64,000 bases of DNA from an uncultured Opitutia bacterium (GCA_903862955.1 CAIPAH010000013.1:1-64000); one strand, 5' to 3'. Counted from the first letter of the stretch, positions 7,786 through 17,501 are shown. Made by a program: numbers and translations. Notes: generated by a model from the sequence alone, not told the origin.

Positions 7786-10104
7786 ATGGCCTCGCTCGCC
7801 CACGAAACCGATGTGCTCTTCCGCGTTCGCGGCATCGTGCAGGGCGTGGGCTTCCGTCCGTTCGTCCAGCGCGCCGCCGCGCGATTGAGCGTGCGGGGCT
7901 GGGTGCAGAACGACCGCGAGGGCGTGCTCATCCGCGCCGTCGGGCCGCCGGCCGCCGTCAGCTCCCTCCTGCGCGCCCTGCGCACCGAGGCGCCTCCTGC
8001 AGCCCGAATCGCCCTGGTCGAGCCGCAGCCGGCCGACGCCTCCACTACGCCGGCGGGAGTGGGCTTTGAAATCATCGCGAGCGGCCCGGCCGGCCTGACG
8101 GTGTCCGCCGCCGTGCCGCCCGACCTCGCGTTGTGCGCCGATTGCCGGCGCGAGCTGCTCGACCCGGCGGATCGCCGGCATCGCTATCCCTTCATCAACT
8201 GCACGCAGTGTGGCCCGCGTTATTCCATTCTCGAAGGGCTGCCCTATGACCGGCCGCGCACGACGATGCGCGCGTTTCGCATGTGCCCGGAGTGCGAGTG
8301 CGAATACATTGACCCGACCGACCGCCGCTTTCATGCGCAGCCCAACGCCTGCCCGGTTTGCGGGCCGCAGGTCACCCTGACCACGCCCGCCGGGCGCACG
8401 CTGCGCACTGGCGATGCCGCGGTGACGATCGCGGCGGACCTGCTGCGCGACGGCCTCGTGCTCGCGGTCAAGGGCGTCGGCGGATACCATCTCATGGCGG
8501 ACGCGACGTCCGAGTCGGCCGTAGCGGAACTCCGGCGCTGCAAGCATCGCGAGGAGAAACCCTTCGCCGTGATGTTCCGCGACCTCGCCGCCGTGCGCGC
8601 CGAAGCGGAAGTCTCGGAGGCCGCCGCGCAATTGCTCGCTTCGCCAGCCGCCCCGATCGTCCTCCTGCCGCGCCGCCCGGACGGCGCACTGGCGCAGGGC
8701 ATCGCCCCGGGCAACCCGTGGGTCGGTGCGCTGCTGCCGTATGCGCCGCTGCAGGTCCTGTTGCTCGAAGCGATCGGGCGGCCCCTTGTGGCCACGAGCG
8801 CAAATCTTGCGGACGAGCCGCTCTGCATCGACGCGGCCGAGGCGCACGTGCGGCTGGCGGACATCGCCGACGCCTTCCTCGACCACGACCGGCCCATCTC
8901 GCACCCGGTGGACGATTCAGTGCTGCGCCTGGCAGAGTCCGGCCCCGTGTTGCTGCGGCGCGCCCGCGGTTGGGCGCCGGCGCCGTTGACGCTGCCGTCG
9001 TCGCTTGGGGGCCGCTGGCTCTGTGTCGGCGCGCAAATGAAGAACACCATCGCCGTCGCGAGTGGCACGCAAGTCGTGTTGAGCCCGCACATCGGCGACC
9101 TGGGCGGGGCTGCGACGGTGGGAGTTTTCCGCCGGACCGAAAAAATGCTCGGGAAGCTGCTCGGCGCGGAATTCACTGGAGTCGCGTGCGACAAGCACCC
9201 GGATTACGCCTCGACGCGGCACGCGCAGCAGATGGGGCTGCCCATCACCGCGGTGCAACACCACTTGGCTCACGTGCTCGCATGCCTGCTGGAAAACCGG
9301 CGCGCGGCCGACGGCGTGCTCGGCGTGGCGTGGGATGGCACCGGCTACGGCGAGGACGGCACGGTCTGGGGCGGCGAATTTCTCCTGCTCGAGAAGGGCG
9401 AGGCGAGCCGGTTTGCCCGGCTGCGGTCGTTCCGGCTCGCAGGCGGCGACGCGGCCGTGCGCGATCCCCGGCGCGTGGCGCTGGGACTGCTCTACGAGAC
9501 GAAGGACGCGCGCTTCGGTGAACTGGCCCGCCAATTCGGCCTGCTGGGCGGCGACGCGACGATTTTACAAACCATGCTGCAGCGCGGGCTCAACGCGCCG
9601 GTCACCACGAGCGCCGGGCGGCTGTTCGACGCCGTGGGCGCGCTCCTCGGATTGGGCGTCCGCAATCGTTACGAGGGCCAGACACCCCTCGCTGTTGAGG
9701 CTGCGGCCATCCGCGGGTCGGATTCTGCGCCTGAGTTTTCGCTGCCGGTGAAGTCCCTGGCAGCTGGCGGCGGTGCCCGGCTCGAGCTCGACTGGCAGCC
9801 GCTCCTCGAAAGACTTTTGGCGCAACGCGGGTCGGGACAGGACACCGCCGGCTTGGCCTTCGCGTTTCATGTGGCCCTCGCCCGCGGCATCGTGGACATC
9901 GCGCAGCGCGCCGGCGTCGGCACGGTCGCGCTGTCGGGCGGCTGTTTCCAGAACGTGCTTTTGCTGGATCTCACCGTGGCGGCGTTGCACGCGGCGAAAT
10001 TCGAAGTCCTCACGCACCGCGAACTTCCCCCCAACGACGGCAATATCGCCGCCGGCCAGGCGCTCGGCGCGCTCTGGGGCCTCACCTCCGTCGCCGTTCC
10101 GTGA
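7786..10104 (+). CDS. hypF: Carbamoyltransferase HypF
   Basis: A 772-residue enzyme that makes the thiocyanate precursor of the active-site CN ligands from carbamoyl phosphate, transferring it to HypE. Domain order: acylphosphatase-like (GIVQGVGFRPF, residues about 13-23), two zinc fingers with CADC, CTQCG, CPEC and CPVCG, a YrdC-like domain, and a Kae1-like domain. The Kae1-like domain carries VQHHLAH, WDGTGYGEDG and SGGCFQN. The length matches the family (about 750). It lies 13 bp after hypB and 22 bp before hypC. Confidence 0.97.
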   Translation: MASLAHETDVLFRVRGIVQGVGFRPFVQRAAARLSVRGWVQNDREGVLIRAVGPPAAVSSLLRALRTEAPPAARIALVEPQPADASTTPAGVGFEIIASGPAGLTVSAAVPPDLALCADCRRELLDPADRRHRYPFINCTQCGPRYSILEGLPYDRPRTTMRAFRMCPECECEYIDPTDRRFHAQPNACPVCGPQVTLTTPAGRTLRTGDAAVTIAADLLRDGLVLAVKGVGGYHLMADATSESAVAELRRCKHREEKPFAVMFRDLAAVRAEAEVSEAAAQLLASPAAPIVLLPRRPDGALAQGIAPGNPWVGALLPYAPLQVLLLEAIGRPLVATSANLADEPLCIDAAEAHVRLADIADAFLDHDRPISHPVDDSVLRLAESGPVLLRRARGWAPAPLTLPSSLGGRWLCVGAQMKNTIAVASGTQVVLSPHIGDLGGAATVGVFRRTEKMLGKLLGAEFTGVACDKHPDYASTRHAQQMGLPITAVQHHLAHVLACLLENRRAADGVLGVAWDGTGYGEDGTVWGGEFLLLEKGEASRFARLRSFRLAGGDAAVRDPRRVALGLLYETKDARFGELARQFGLLGGDATILQTMLQRGLNAPVTTSAGRLFDAVGALLGLGVRNRYEGQTPLAVEAAAIRGSDSAPEFSLPVKSLAAGGGARLELDWQPLLERLLAQRGSGQDTAGLAFAFHVALARGIVDIAQRAGVGTVALSGGCFQNVLLLDLTVAALHAAKFEVLTHRELPPNDGNIAAGQALGALWGLTSVAVP

Positions 10105-10126
10105 ATCTTAACCCCACCCCAACCCC

Positions 10127-10396
10127 ATGTGCCTCGCTGTCCCCGGTAAGATTGTTGAAGTGCTAGGCGATGACCCGCTGCTCCGCGCCGCGAAGGTCAG
10201 CTTCGCCGGTGTCGTCAAGTTGATCAGCCTCACCTGCACGCCCGAGGCGAAATTGGGCGACTATGTGCTCGTCCACGTCGGCGTCGCCATCAGCACGATC
10301 GACCCGAAGGAGGCCGAGGAAACCTACCGCTATCTGCAGGCGATGGGTGAACTCGACGGGCTCGACGTCCCCCCGCCCGTCATGTCCCCGCCATGA
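10127..10396 (+). CDS. hypC: Hydrogenase assembly chaperone HypC
   Basis: An 89-residue chaperone beginning [12 protein letters not shown], the family signature; C2 binds the Fe(CN)2CO unit. With HypD it forms the platform on which iron receives its CN and CO ligands, then carries the unit to the large subunit. Its stop overlaps the hypD start by 4 bp (ATGA), suggesting translational coupling of the two partners. Confidence 0.96.
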   Translation: MCLAVPGKIVEVLGDDPLLRAAKVSFAGVVKLISLTCTPEAKLGDYVLVHVGVAISTIDPKEAEETYRYLQAMGELDGLDVPPPVMSPP

Positions 10397-11505
10397 AATA
10401 CGTCGACGAATACCGCAACGCGGCGCTCGTCCGCACGCTGGCCGGCGCCATCACGCGCGCCGTCACCCGGCCCTGCACGATCATGGAAATCTGCGGCGGC
10501 CAGACGCACGCCATCGTCAAGTTCGGTCTCGATGAACTGCTGCCGCCCAGCCTGACGCTCGTGCACGGTCCCGGCTGCCCGGTCTGCGTGACCAGCGCCG
10601 ACTTGATTGACCAGGCCGTCGAGCTGGCGCTGAAGCACAACGTCATTCTCTGCTCGTTCGGCGACATGCTGCGGGTGCCGGGCAACGGCATTGACCTGCT
10701 CACGGCCAAGGCGCGCGGCGGTGACGTCCGCATTCTCTACTCGCCGCTCGATGCCGTGACGCTCGCCAAGGAAAATCCCGGCCGACAGGTGGTGTTCTTC
10801 GCGGTGGGCTTCGAGACGACCGCGCCGGCGAACGCGATGTCGGTGCTCCGCGCGGAGCGCGAGGGCGTGAAGAATTTCTCCATCCTCACGTCGCACGTGC
10901 TGGTGCCGCCGGCGATGCGCGCGATCCTCAGCGCGCCCGACAACCTCGTGCAGGGCTTCCTCGCCGCCGGGCATGTCTGCACGATCATGGGCACCCAGGA
11001 ATACGGCCCGATCGCCCGCGAGCACGGCGTCCCCATCATCATCACGGGCTTCGAGCCGGTGGACATCCTCGAGGGGATTTTGCTCTGCGTGAAGCAGCTC
11101 GAGTCCGGCCGCGCCGAAGTCGAGAACGCCTACGCGCGCGCCGTGCGGAGCGAGGGCAACGTCCATGCGCGGCGCATCGTGGAGCAGGTGTTCGAAATCT
11201 CCGACCGCGACTGGCGCGGCCTCGGCGTCATCCCGCGCAGCGGGCTCGCGTTGCGGCCGGAATACCTCGGCTACGACGCTGCGCGCCGGTTTAAACTCAC
11301 CGCCGCGCGCGCCAACTGCGTGACCGAGTGTATCAGCGGCGAAATCATGCGCGGCTTGCGGAAGCCGCACGACTGCCCGGCGTTCGGCACGCGCTGCACG
11401 CCGGAGCACCCGCTCGGCGCGCCCATGGTTTCCAGCGAAGGCGCTTGCGCCGCGTATTACCGCTACCGCAGCCGGGCCCTCGCAACGGCTGAGGCGAAGG
11501 GTTAG
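10393..11505 (+). CDS. hypD: Hydrogenase formation protein HypD
   Basis: A 370-residue [4Fe-4S] scaffold for assembling Fe(CN)2CO. The active region MEICGGQTH (C34) and the redox pair in GPGCPVC (C62, C65) are present, as are C-terminal cysteines in [16 protein letters not shown] that ligate the cluster. It overlaps hypC by 4 bp. A 54-bp AT-richer spacer separates it from the nickel importer genes. Confidence 0.97.
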   Translation: MKYVDEYRNAALVRTLAGAITRAVTRPCTIMEICGGQTHAIVKFGLDELLPPSLTLVHGPGCPVCVTSADLIDQAVELALKHNVILCSFGDMLRVPGNGIDLLTAKARGGDVRILYSPLDAVTLAKENPGRQVVFFAVGFETTAPANAMSVLRAEREGVKNFSILTSHVLVPPAMRAILSAPDNLVQGFLAAGHVCTIMGTQEYGPIAREHGVPIIITGFEPVDILEGILLCVKQLESGRAEVENAYARAVRSEGNVHARRIVEQVFEISDRDWRGLGVIPRSGLALRPEYLGYDAARRFKLTAARANCVTECISGEIMRGLRKPHDCPAFGTRCTPEHPLGAPMVSSEGACAAYYRYRSRALATAEAKG

Positions 11506-11559
11506 TTAAAGACAACTGCAATCATTACACATTAAAGTATAGGTAAACCACTACAGCCC
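11506..11559 (+). promoter_or_regulatory. AT-rich spacer before the nickel importer
   Basis: This 54-bp gap between hypD and the importer gene is far more AT-rich than its surroundings and holds TTACAC and TAAAGTAT stretches that could form a weak promoter. No riboswitch could fit in this length, and I see no palindrome of NikR type. An internal promoter giving nickel uptake independent of hypA transcription is possible but not shown. Confidence 0.3.
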
Positions 11560-12519
11560 ATGCATATCCCAGATGGATTCTTGGACGCCAAGACCGCCCT
11601 CGTCACGGGCGGGTTGTCGGCTGCGGGTCTCGGGTATGCGCTGCGTTCGGTTCGTTTGGAGCTGCCGCCGCGTCGCGTGCCGCTGCTGGGCTTGGCTGCA
11701 GCGTTCCTGTTTGCCGCGCAGATGGTCAACTTTCCGGTGCTCGGAGGCACCTCGGGCCATCTCGTCGGCGGGGCGTTGGTCGCGGCGTTGCTGGGGCCGG
11801 CGGCTGCCGTCGTGGTCGTGTCGACGGTGCTCATCGTGCAATGCTTTCTTTTCGCCGACGGCGGCGTGATGGCGCTCGGGGCGAACATTTTCAACATGGG
11901 GCTCGTCTCGACGTTCACCGGCTACGCGATTTTCCGGCTGGTCGCACGCGTGTTGCCGGGACTTCGCGGGCAGGTGGCGGCGCTGGCCTTCGCCGGCTGG
12001 TGTTCGACGGTTCTCGCGTCCATCTCGTGCGCCGGCCAGCTGGCATGGTCCGGCACAGTCGCGTGGCGCGTGGGTTTGCCCGCGATGGCGGGAGTGCATG
12101 CCTTGATCGGGCTGGGAGAGGGCGCGGTCAGCGCGCTCGTGTTCCTCGCGATTGTGCGGACGCGGCCGGATCTGCTGCCCGAGCGAGCAACCGCGGGATT
12201 CGCGCCGGCGAAGGTGCGTGAATTTGTCGTGCTTGGCCTGCTTACGGCGCTGGGCGTGGCGTTGTTCGTCGCGCCGTTCGCGTGTCCGTGGCCGGACGGG
12301 CTCGAGTCCATCGCGGCAAAGTTGGGTTTCGCGCACCGCGAGTGGAGCCCGCTGATCACTTCGCCCGTGGCGGATTATCACGTGCCGGGTTTGGCCTCGC
12401 CGGGTGTGTCCACGGCGCTGGCCGGCGCGCTGGGCGTGCTGGTCGTGTTTGGCCTCGCGATCGGTTTCAGCCAGCTGGTGGTGCAAAAGCCGGCGCGCGT
12501 GCCAGCTAATTCGCGATGA
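11560..12519 (+). CDS. nikMN: ECF nickel transporter, fused NikM-NikN substrate subunit
   Basis: A 319-residue membrane protein of the CbiM/NikM family. It begins MHIPDGFLD; the free N-terminus and H2 bind Ni(II) or Co(II). About seven to eight membrane segments are visible. The C-terminal part carries a PDGLE motif (from P245) and a final helix, so the NikN/CbiN-like component is fused on, a layout known for nickel types. Substrate is taken as nickel because the gene is flanked by hyp genes and no cobalamin gene or riboswitch is nearby. It overlaps the next gene by 4 bp. Confidence 0.88.
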   Translation: MHIPDGFLDAKTALVTGGLSAAGLGYALRSVRLELPPRRVPLLGLAAAFLFAAQMVNFPVLGGTSGHLVGGALVAALLGPAAAVVVVSTVLIVQCFLFADGGVMALGANIFNMGLVSTFTGYAIFRLVARVLPGLRGQVAALAFAGWCSTVLASISCAGQLAWSGTVAWRVGLPAMAGVHALIGLGEGAVSALVFLAIVRTRPDLLPERATAGFAPAKVREFVVLGLLTALGVALFVAPFACPWPDGLESIAAKLGFAHREWSPLITSPVADYHVPGLASPGVSTALAGALGVLVVFGLAIGFSQLVVQKPARVPANSR

Positions 12520-13139
12520 TGGCCCTGTTTCCCCAACCCTTCGCGTCCGCTGACCCGCGCCGCTTCGGCCCGGTGTCGCGCTGGCCTGCAGCGGTGAAAC
12601 TTGCCGCCGCCCTCGTGCTCGTTGGCGGAACTGCGCTCGTCCCCGCCGGCTGGTCGGCGTGGTTTGTCGGCGTGGGCGTGGTGCTCGTGGCGGTGATGCT
12701 CGCAGGCCGGATCGCGCCTGGCCCGTTGCTGCTGCGGCTGCTTGCGCTTTCCCCGTTCATCGCCGGCGTGGCGCTGGCGGCGGCGTGGCACCGGAGCGGC
12801 GCGCTGGACTGGAGAATCATGGCGCTGCGCAGCGGGCTGTGCCTTGCGACGGTGATCCTGCTGGCGTCGACAACGCCCTTCGGCGAACTGCTCGCGGTCC
12901 TGCGCCGCGCCCACGTGCCGGCGCTGCTGGTGACGACGCTGGCGCTGATGCAGCGCTATCTTTTTGTGCTCGGCGACGAGAGCGAACGCATGAACCGGGC
13001 GCGCGCGAGCCGGACGTTCAACCGCAGCCGTTGGCTGGCCTGGCGCACTGCGGCGACGGTGGTCGGGCAATTGTTTGTGCGCGCCTCCGAGCGGGCCGAG
13101 CACGTCTACGACGCCATGTGCGCGAGGGGCTGGCGATGA
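12516..13139 (+). CDS. cbiQ: ECF transporter transmembrane protein CbiQ/NikQ
   Basis: A 207-residue T-component that couples the ATPase to the substrate-binding subunit. It has about five hydrophobic segments. The coupling-helix region ERMNRARASRTF and the C-terminal MCARGWR match the family's two conserved arginine-containing motifs. The start overlaps the preceding stop (ATGATG), and its own stop overlaps the ATPase start, so all three importer subunits are translationally linked. Slightly shorter than typical CbiQ (about 225-260). Confidence 0.87.
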   Translation: MMALFPQPFASADPRRFGPVSRWPAAVKLAAALVLVGGTALVPAGWSAWFVGVGVVLVAVMLAGRIAPGPLLLRLLALSPFIAGVALAAAWHRSGALDWRIMALRSGLCLATVILLASTTPFGELLAVLRRAHVPALLVTTLALMQRYLFVLGDESERMNRARASRTFNRSRWLAWRTAATVVGQLFVRASERAEHVYDAMCARGWR

Positions 13140-13894
13140 AACCTGCCATCGACATCCGCGACCTGCGCTACACCTATCCCGACGGGACGGTGGCGTTGCA
13201 CGATGTCTGCCTGTCCGTCGGTCCGGGTGAGTGCGTCGGCCTGTTAGGTCCCAACGGCTCCGGCAAATCGACTCTGCTGCGTCACCTCAACGGCATCCTG
13301 CCGGAGCGGCTCACCGATCGCGGCGGCGCGGTGGCGATTCATGGCGGCACGATCACCAGCGAGAACGTCGCCCAGATCCGCCGTTCGGTCGGCCTGATGT
13401 TCCAGGACCCCGATGACCAGCTTTTCTGCGCCACGGTGCGCGAGGACGTAGCGTTCGGTCCGCAGCAACTGGGCCTGGCGCCCGCCGAGGTGGAATCGCG
13501 CGTGCAGGCGGCGCTCGAGGAAGTCGGGCTTGTGCATCTCGGCTACCGGCCGCCGCATCATCTCAGCAACGGCGAGAAGCGCCGCGCCTGTCTCGCGGGC
13601 GTGCTCGCGTGCGAGCCCACCATTCTCGTGCTGGACGAACCGACCAGCGGGCTCGACCCGCGCGGACGCCGCGAGCTGATCGCGCTGCTGCGCCGGATCA
13701 AGGCCACGCTGCTGATCGCCACGCATGATCTCGAGCTGGTCGTCGAACTCTGCCCGCGCTCCGTGATTCTCGACGGGGGCCGCGTCATGGCCGACGGCGT
13801 GACCACGACATTGCTGGCCGACGAGGCGCTGATGCTGGCGCACGGGCTCGAGTGCCCGCACATCCTCCAGCACCGCCACCCGCACTCGGGTTGA
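13136..13894 (+). CDS. cbiO: ECF transporter ATPase CbiO/NikO
   Basis: A 252-residue ABC ATPase that drives nickel uptake. Walker A is GPNGSGKST (38-46), the signature is LSNGEKRRA (from 143) and Walker B is LVLDEPTSGLD (D167, E168). The H-loop is ATHDLE. The longer open frame from 12659 is an artefact of high GC; the ATG at 13136 overlaps the CbiQ stop by 4 bp and gives the correct N-terminus. It converges on hypE, with only 3 bp between the stops. Confidence 0.93.
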   Translation: MKPAIDIRDLRYTYPDGTVALHDVCLSVGPGECVGLLGPNGSGKSTLLRHLNGILPERLTDRGGAVAIHGGTITSENVAQIRRSVGLMFQDPDDQLFCATVREDVAFGPQQLGLAPAEVESRVQAALEEVGLVHLGYRPPHHLSNGEKRRACLAGVLACEPTILVLDEPTSGLDPRGRRELIALLRRIKATLLIATHDLELVVELCPRSVILDGGRVMADGVTTTLLADEALMLAHGLECPHILQHRHPHSG

Positions 13895-13897
13895 GGT

Positions 13898-14992
13898 TCA
13901 GCAAATCCGGGGCAGCTGCTCGCCGCTGAGCCGGTCCACAATCCGCTCGGCGCCGATCACGCTGCGCTGTGTTACCTGGCCGGCGGGGCCGGCGTCCACG
14001 TGCCCGATCACCGCCGGCGGCCCGCCAGGCGCCGTCTTGGCAATGATGGCGAGCGCTTCCGCCGCCTGTGCGGCCGGCACAAGGCACACGAATCGGCCCT
14101 CGTTGGCGACGTAGAGCGGGTCGAGGCCGAGGATTTCACAAGCGCCTTGGACCAGCTCGGACACGGGAATCTTCGCGGCATCGACGGCGATGGAGAGTTT
14201 CGACGACTCCGCGAGTTCGACGAGGGTCGTGGCCAGGCCGCCGCGCGTGAGATCGCGCAGGCAGTGGATTTCGAGGCCGGATTGCAGCAGCGCCTGCACG
14301 GGCGCCACGAGCGGCGCGCAGTCGCTCACGAGCGCGCTTTCGAATTCGAGCCCGGCGCGCGTCGCCATGATGGCCATGCCGTGCCGGCCGATGTCGCCGC
14401 TGAGGATCACCGCGTCGCCCGCGCGGATGCTCGCGGGCGCGATGGTTAGTTTCGTTTCGATGACTCCGACGCCCGCCGTCGTGACGTAGAGGCCGTCGCC
14501 CTTGCCGCGTTCCACGACCTTGGTGTCGCCGGTCACAATGCTCACGCCAGCGACGACGGCCGCGGCCTTCATGGACGCGACGACCTTTTCCAAGGTGGCG
14601 ATGGGAAAACCTTCCTCGAGGACGAACCCCGCGCTCAGCCACAGCGGCCGGGCGCCGCACATGCAGAGGTCGTTGACCGTGCCGTTGACCGCGATTTCGC
14701 CGATGTCGCCGCCGGGAAAGAAAAGCGGGCTCACGACATGGGAGTCCGTGGTGAACGCCAGGCGCGTGCCATCGGGCAGGCGGAGCAGGGCGCCGTCGTG
14801 CTGGGCCTCGAGGGCGGGATTGGCAAACGCCGGCCGGAAAACCCGGTCGATCAACTCCTGCGTCAGGCGTCCGCCCCCGCCGTGGCCGACGGTGATTTCC
14901 GTCCGGTGGGACAGCGGCACGGGGCAGCTGAGACCGGATGAGGGCGGGGTGGGCGGGGTGGGCGGGGTGGCCATGGCCCGAAACTGACTCAT
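13898..14992 (-). CDS. hypE: Carbamoyl dehydratase HypE
   Basis: A 364-residue enzyme that dehydrates the carbamoyl group, received from HypF on its C-terminal cysteine, to thiocyanate. The protein ends PRIC, the universal HypE tail whose Cys is modified. The GHGGGGRLT segment near the N-terminus is also typical. It completes the hyp set but is inverted relative to hypABFCD. The start is uncertain: ATGs at 14992 and 14974 both precede a proline-rich TPPTPPTPP stretch encoded by a nine-base tandem repeat, absent from most HypE proteins. Confidence 0.95.
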   Translation of the reverse strand: MSQFRAMATPPTPPTPPSSGLSCPVPLSHRTEITVGHGGGGRLTQELIDRVFRPAFANPALEAQHDGALLRLPDGTRLAFTTDSHVVSPLFFPGGDIGEIAVNGTVNDLCMCGARPLWLSAGFVLEEGFPIATLEKVVASMKAAAVVAGVSIVTGDTKVVERGKGDGLYVTTAGVGVIETKLTIAPASIRAGDAVILSGDIGRHGMAIMATRAGLEFESALVSDCAPLVAPVQALLQSGLEIHCLRDLTRGGLATTLVELAESSKLSIAVDAAKIPVSELVQGACEILGLDPLYVANEGRFVCLVPAAQAAEALAIIAKTAPGGPPAVIGHVDAGPAGQVTQRSVIGAERIVDRLSGEQLPRIC

Positions 14993-15179
14993 AATGTTGG
15001 CCGCTGCCAGCAGTTTGCGGCTTTCCCACAATCGCCGCCCAAAGGTGCGCAAGAAATGCGCAGCCGGGCCTCGGTTTTTCGGCCATTTTAGGTAAGTTCA
15101 ATGTTACGGAAGCCTGTCGGACTCAGCGTCTGGCGGGTTGCCAGCCTCTCGTTTCCCTCTACCAACTCTTCCTTTTCCC

Positions 15180-16319
15180 ATGCGTCACTCCCGGCTTTCC
15201 CTTCTCGTGCTCCCGCTGTTGCTGGGGGCATGTCGCGACTCAAAAATTGCGGACTACCGCATTTCCAAGGAAAAGGACGCTCCCGCGGCCCAAGCCCCGG
15301 CGGACCCCGCCGCGGCGGCCCAGCCTGGCATGGCCGCCCAACCCGGCATGGCTGACCTGCCGGTGGCCCGGGCGGAGGGCGCCAGCCTGACGTGGACGGT
15401 CCCGTCCGCGTGGCAGACCAAGCCCGCCTCCGGCATGCGCAAAGCCACGCTGGTCGTGGCCGAGGGCGCCGAACTCGCCGTCACGGCCTTCCCGGGCGAC
15501 GTCGGCGGCGAACTCGCGAATCTCAACCGCTGGCGTGGCCAGCTGGGCCTCGCTCCCGTGACGGACTCCGAAGAAGCCGCTGCGATCACCCGCCTCACAG
15601 CCGGTGAATTGCAGATTGCCGTCGTCGACTTGCTGGGCGGCCCGGCGGAAAAGCCGGTCCGGATGCTGGGGGCCATGGTGCCCTTTGGCGGCGCGACGTG
15701 GTTTTTCAAGCTGATGGGCCCCAATGCCGTCGTGGAAAACGCGAAACCGACATTCCTGATGTTCCTCCAAACGTTGAAAGCCTCCGGCGGGTCGGTTGTC
15801 GCCGCGGATACGGCGCTGCCGCCGGATCACCCGTCGATCACGGTCTCCGCTCCCGTCGCTTCGGACATGGCCAACACCCCCGTGACGAAAGCCGCTGGCC
15901 CCGGGCTCAACTGGACCGCGCCGGCGAACTGGCAGAGCCGTCCGCCCACCGCCATGCGCAAGGCCACCTACGCGATCCCCGGCGAGGCCGGCGCGGTGGG
16001 AGATCTTTCAGTCACGGCTTTCCCCGGCGACGTCGGCGGCGAGCTGGCCAACGTCAACCGCTGGCGCGGCCAGCTGGGTCTTGCGCCGCTCGCGGCGACT
16101 GAAGTGGAGGGCGCGGTGACGCGTCTCACGCCGCACGGCTTGAGCGCGACGCTGGTCGACTTCTCGGGTGGGTCCGCGGACAAGCCCGTGCGCATGCTCG
16201 GCGCGATCGTGCCGTTCAACGGCGCGACGTGGTTCTTCAAGCTGACCGGTCCCGTTGACCTGGTCGCCAAGGAAAAGCCCGCCTTCCTCGCCTTCGTGCA
16301 ATCCCTCTCGGCTCCCTGA
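15180..16319 (+). CDS. Lipoprotein with two tandem copies of an unrecognised domain
   Basis: A 379-residue protein starting at 15180, which gives a lipoprotein signal ending LLGAC (C18). A low-complexity Ala/Pro linker (about 32-62) precedes two homologous domains at about 69-200 and 242-376. Each contains MRKAT, the stretch VTAFPGDVGGELAN, then NRWRGQLGLAP, KPVRMLGA and GATWFFKL; the copies are offset by 177 residues. I cannot name the domain. The gene ends 5 bp before resB, so it is probably co-transcribed with the cytochrome c maturation genes. A periplasmic or outer-membrane role in that pathway is an inference. No haem site or catalytic motif is visible. Confidence 0.85.
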   Translation: MRHSRLSLLVLPLLLGACRDSKIADYRISKEKDAPAAQAPADPAAAAQPGMAAQPGMADLPVARAEGASLTWTVPSAWQTKPASGMRKATLVVAEGAELAVTAFPGDVGGELANLNRWRGQLGLAPVTDSEEAAAITRLTAGELQIAVVDLLGGPAEKPVRMLGAMVPFGGATWFFKLMGPNAVVENAKPTFLMFLQTLKASGGSVVAADTALPPDHPSITVSAPVASDMANTPVTKAAGPGLNWTAPANWQSRPPTAMRKATYAIPGEAGAVGDLSVTAFPGDVGGELANVNRWRGQLGLAPLAATEVEGAVTRLTPHGLSATLVDFSGGSADKPVRMLGAIVPFNGATWFFKLTGPVDLVAKEKPAFLAFVQSLSAP

Positions 16320-16324
16320 TTCCC

Positions 16325-17485
16325 ATGCCCACCTTGCTCCGCGATCTCCGGGACCTGCTGGTCTCGCTCAAACTGACGGTCCTGCTGATCGTTTTCTCCA
16401 TCGTCCTCATCCTGGCCGCGACCATCGACCAGGTGAATCTCGGCATCTGGGCGGTGCAGGAGAAATATTTCCACACCTTCGTGGTGTTCTGGAAAATCGG
16501 CAACGTGTCGCTCGCGGTGTTCCCGGGCGGCTACACCATCGGCGGCCTGCTGCTGATCAACCTCCTCGGCGCGCATTTCTACCGCTTCAAGCTCACGTGG
16601 CGCAAAACCGGCATCTGGCTGGCGCACGCCGGCCTGATCCTCCTGCTCGTCGGCCAGCTGCTCACGGGCCTTTGGCAGGATGAGTTCCAGCTGCGGCTCG
16701 ACCAGGGCCAGAGCAAGAACTACGCGGAGAGCTACCGCAACGTGGAGCTGGTGCTCACGGACACGACGGACCCCAAGTTCGACGAGGTCGTCGCGATTCC
16801 CGAAAAGCCCCTCGCGCGCCTGGAGACGGTGCAGCACCCCAAGCTGCCGTTCCGCGTCGCGGTGAAGACGTATTTTCCCAACGCCACGCTGGCCATGCGC
16901 GGTCCCATGCAGCCGGCGGATCCGTCCGCGCCCGCCACGCAGGGCGTCGGGCCGCAGGTGCTCGCGACGCTCCAGCCGCTCACCTACAAGCAGGATGAGC
17001 GCAACATTCCCGCCGCCTACATCGAGTTGATCGGCCCGGATGGTTCGCTCGGCACGTGGCTGGTCTCGCCGCTGCTCGATGAGCCGCAGCGCTTCGCCTT
17101 TGCCGGCCGCAACTGGAAGATCGCGCTGCGCTTCGTGCGGAGCTACCAGCCTTACACGCTCACGCTGCTGAAGTTCAGCCACGACCGCTACGCCGGCACG
17201 GACATCCCGAAGAATTTCTCCAGCCGCATCCGCCTGACGACGCCCGACGGCCGCGACGATCGCGAAGTGCTGATCTACATGAACAACCCGCTGCGCTATG
17301 CCGGGATGACGTTCTACCAGGCGGGCTTCGAGAACAACGACCAGACGACGGTGCTCCAGGTCGTGCGCAACCCCAGCTGGCTCATTCCCTATATCGCGTG
17401 CGCGCTGATGACGGTCGGGCTCCTCATCCAATTCGGCATCCACCTCACCGGCTTTTTCGCCCGCCGGCGCGTGGTCGCGGCGTAA
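16325..17485 (+). CDS. resB: Cytochrome c biogenesis protein ResB (Ccs1)
   Basis: A 386-residue System II component. It has three N-terminal membrane segments (about 13-33, 67-80 and 95-118), a large periplasmic domain, and a C-terminal helix around 350-375. The segment NNPLRYAGMTFYQAGFE is characteristic of ResB. With CcsA it forms the haem exporter and ligase that attaches haem to CXXCH apocytochromes. It starts 5 bp after the duplicated-domain lipoprotein and is followed after 16 bp by ccsA. Its likely clients include the two c-type cytochromes beside the hydrogenase. Confidence 0.92.
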   Translation: MPTLLRDLRDLLVSLKLTVLLIVFSIVLILAATIDQVNLGIWAVQEKYFHTFVVFWKIGNVSLAVFPGGYTIGGLLLINLLGAHFYRFKLTWRKTGIWLAHAGLILLLVGQLLTGLWQDEFQLRLDQGQSKNYAESYRNVELVLTDTTDPKFDEVVAIPEKPLARLETVQHPKLPFRVAVKTYFPNATLAMRGPMQPADPSAPATQGVGPQVLATLQPLTYKQDERNIPAAYIELIGPDGSLGTWLVSPLLDEPQRFAFAGRNWKIALRFVRSYQPYTLTLLKFSHDRYAGTDIPKNFSSRIRLTTPDGRDDREVLIYMNNPLRYAGMTFYQAGFENNDQTTVLQVVRNPSWLIPYIACALMTVGLLIQFGIHLTGFFARRRVVAA

Positions 17486-17501
17486 CCTACCTTTCTTTTC
17501 C

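Noticed and set aside
11560-13894. Cobalt importer for cobalamin synthesis
   Set aside because: The subunits are of the CbiMQO type, but the neighbours are all hydrogenase maturation genes, there is no cobalamin gene or riboswitch, and the PDGLE fusion suits nickel types.
14942-14974. Tandem nine-base units as a CRISPR or satellite array
   Set aside because: Only three to four short contiguous units without spacers, lying inside the hypE coding region; no CRISPR array is visible anywhere in the window.
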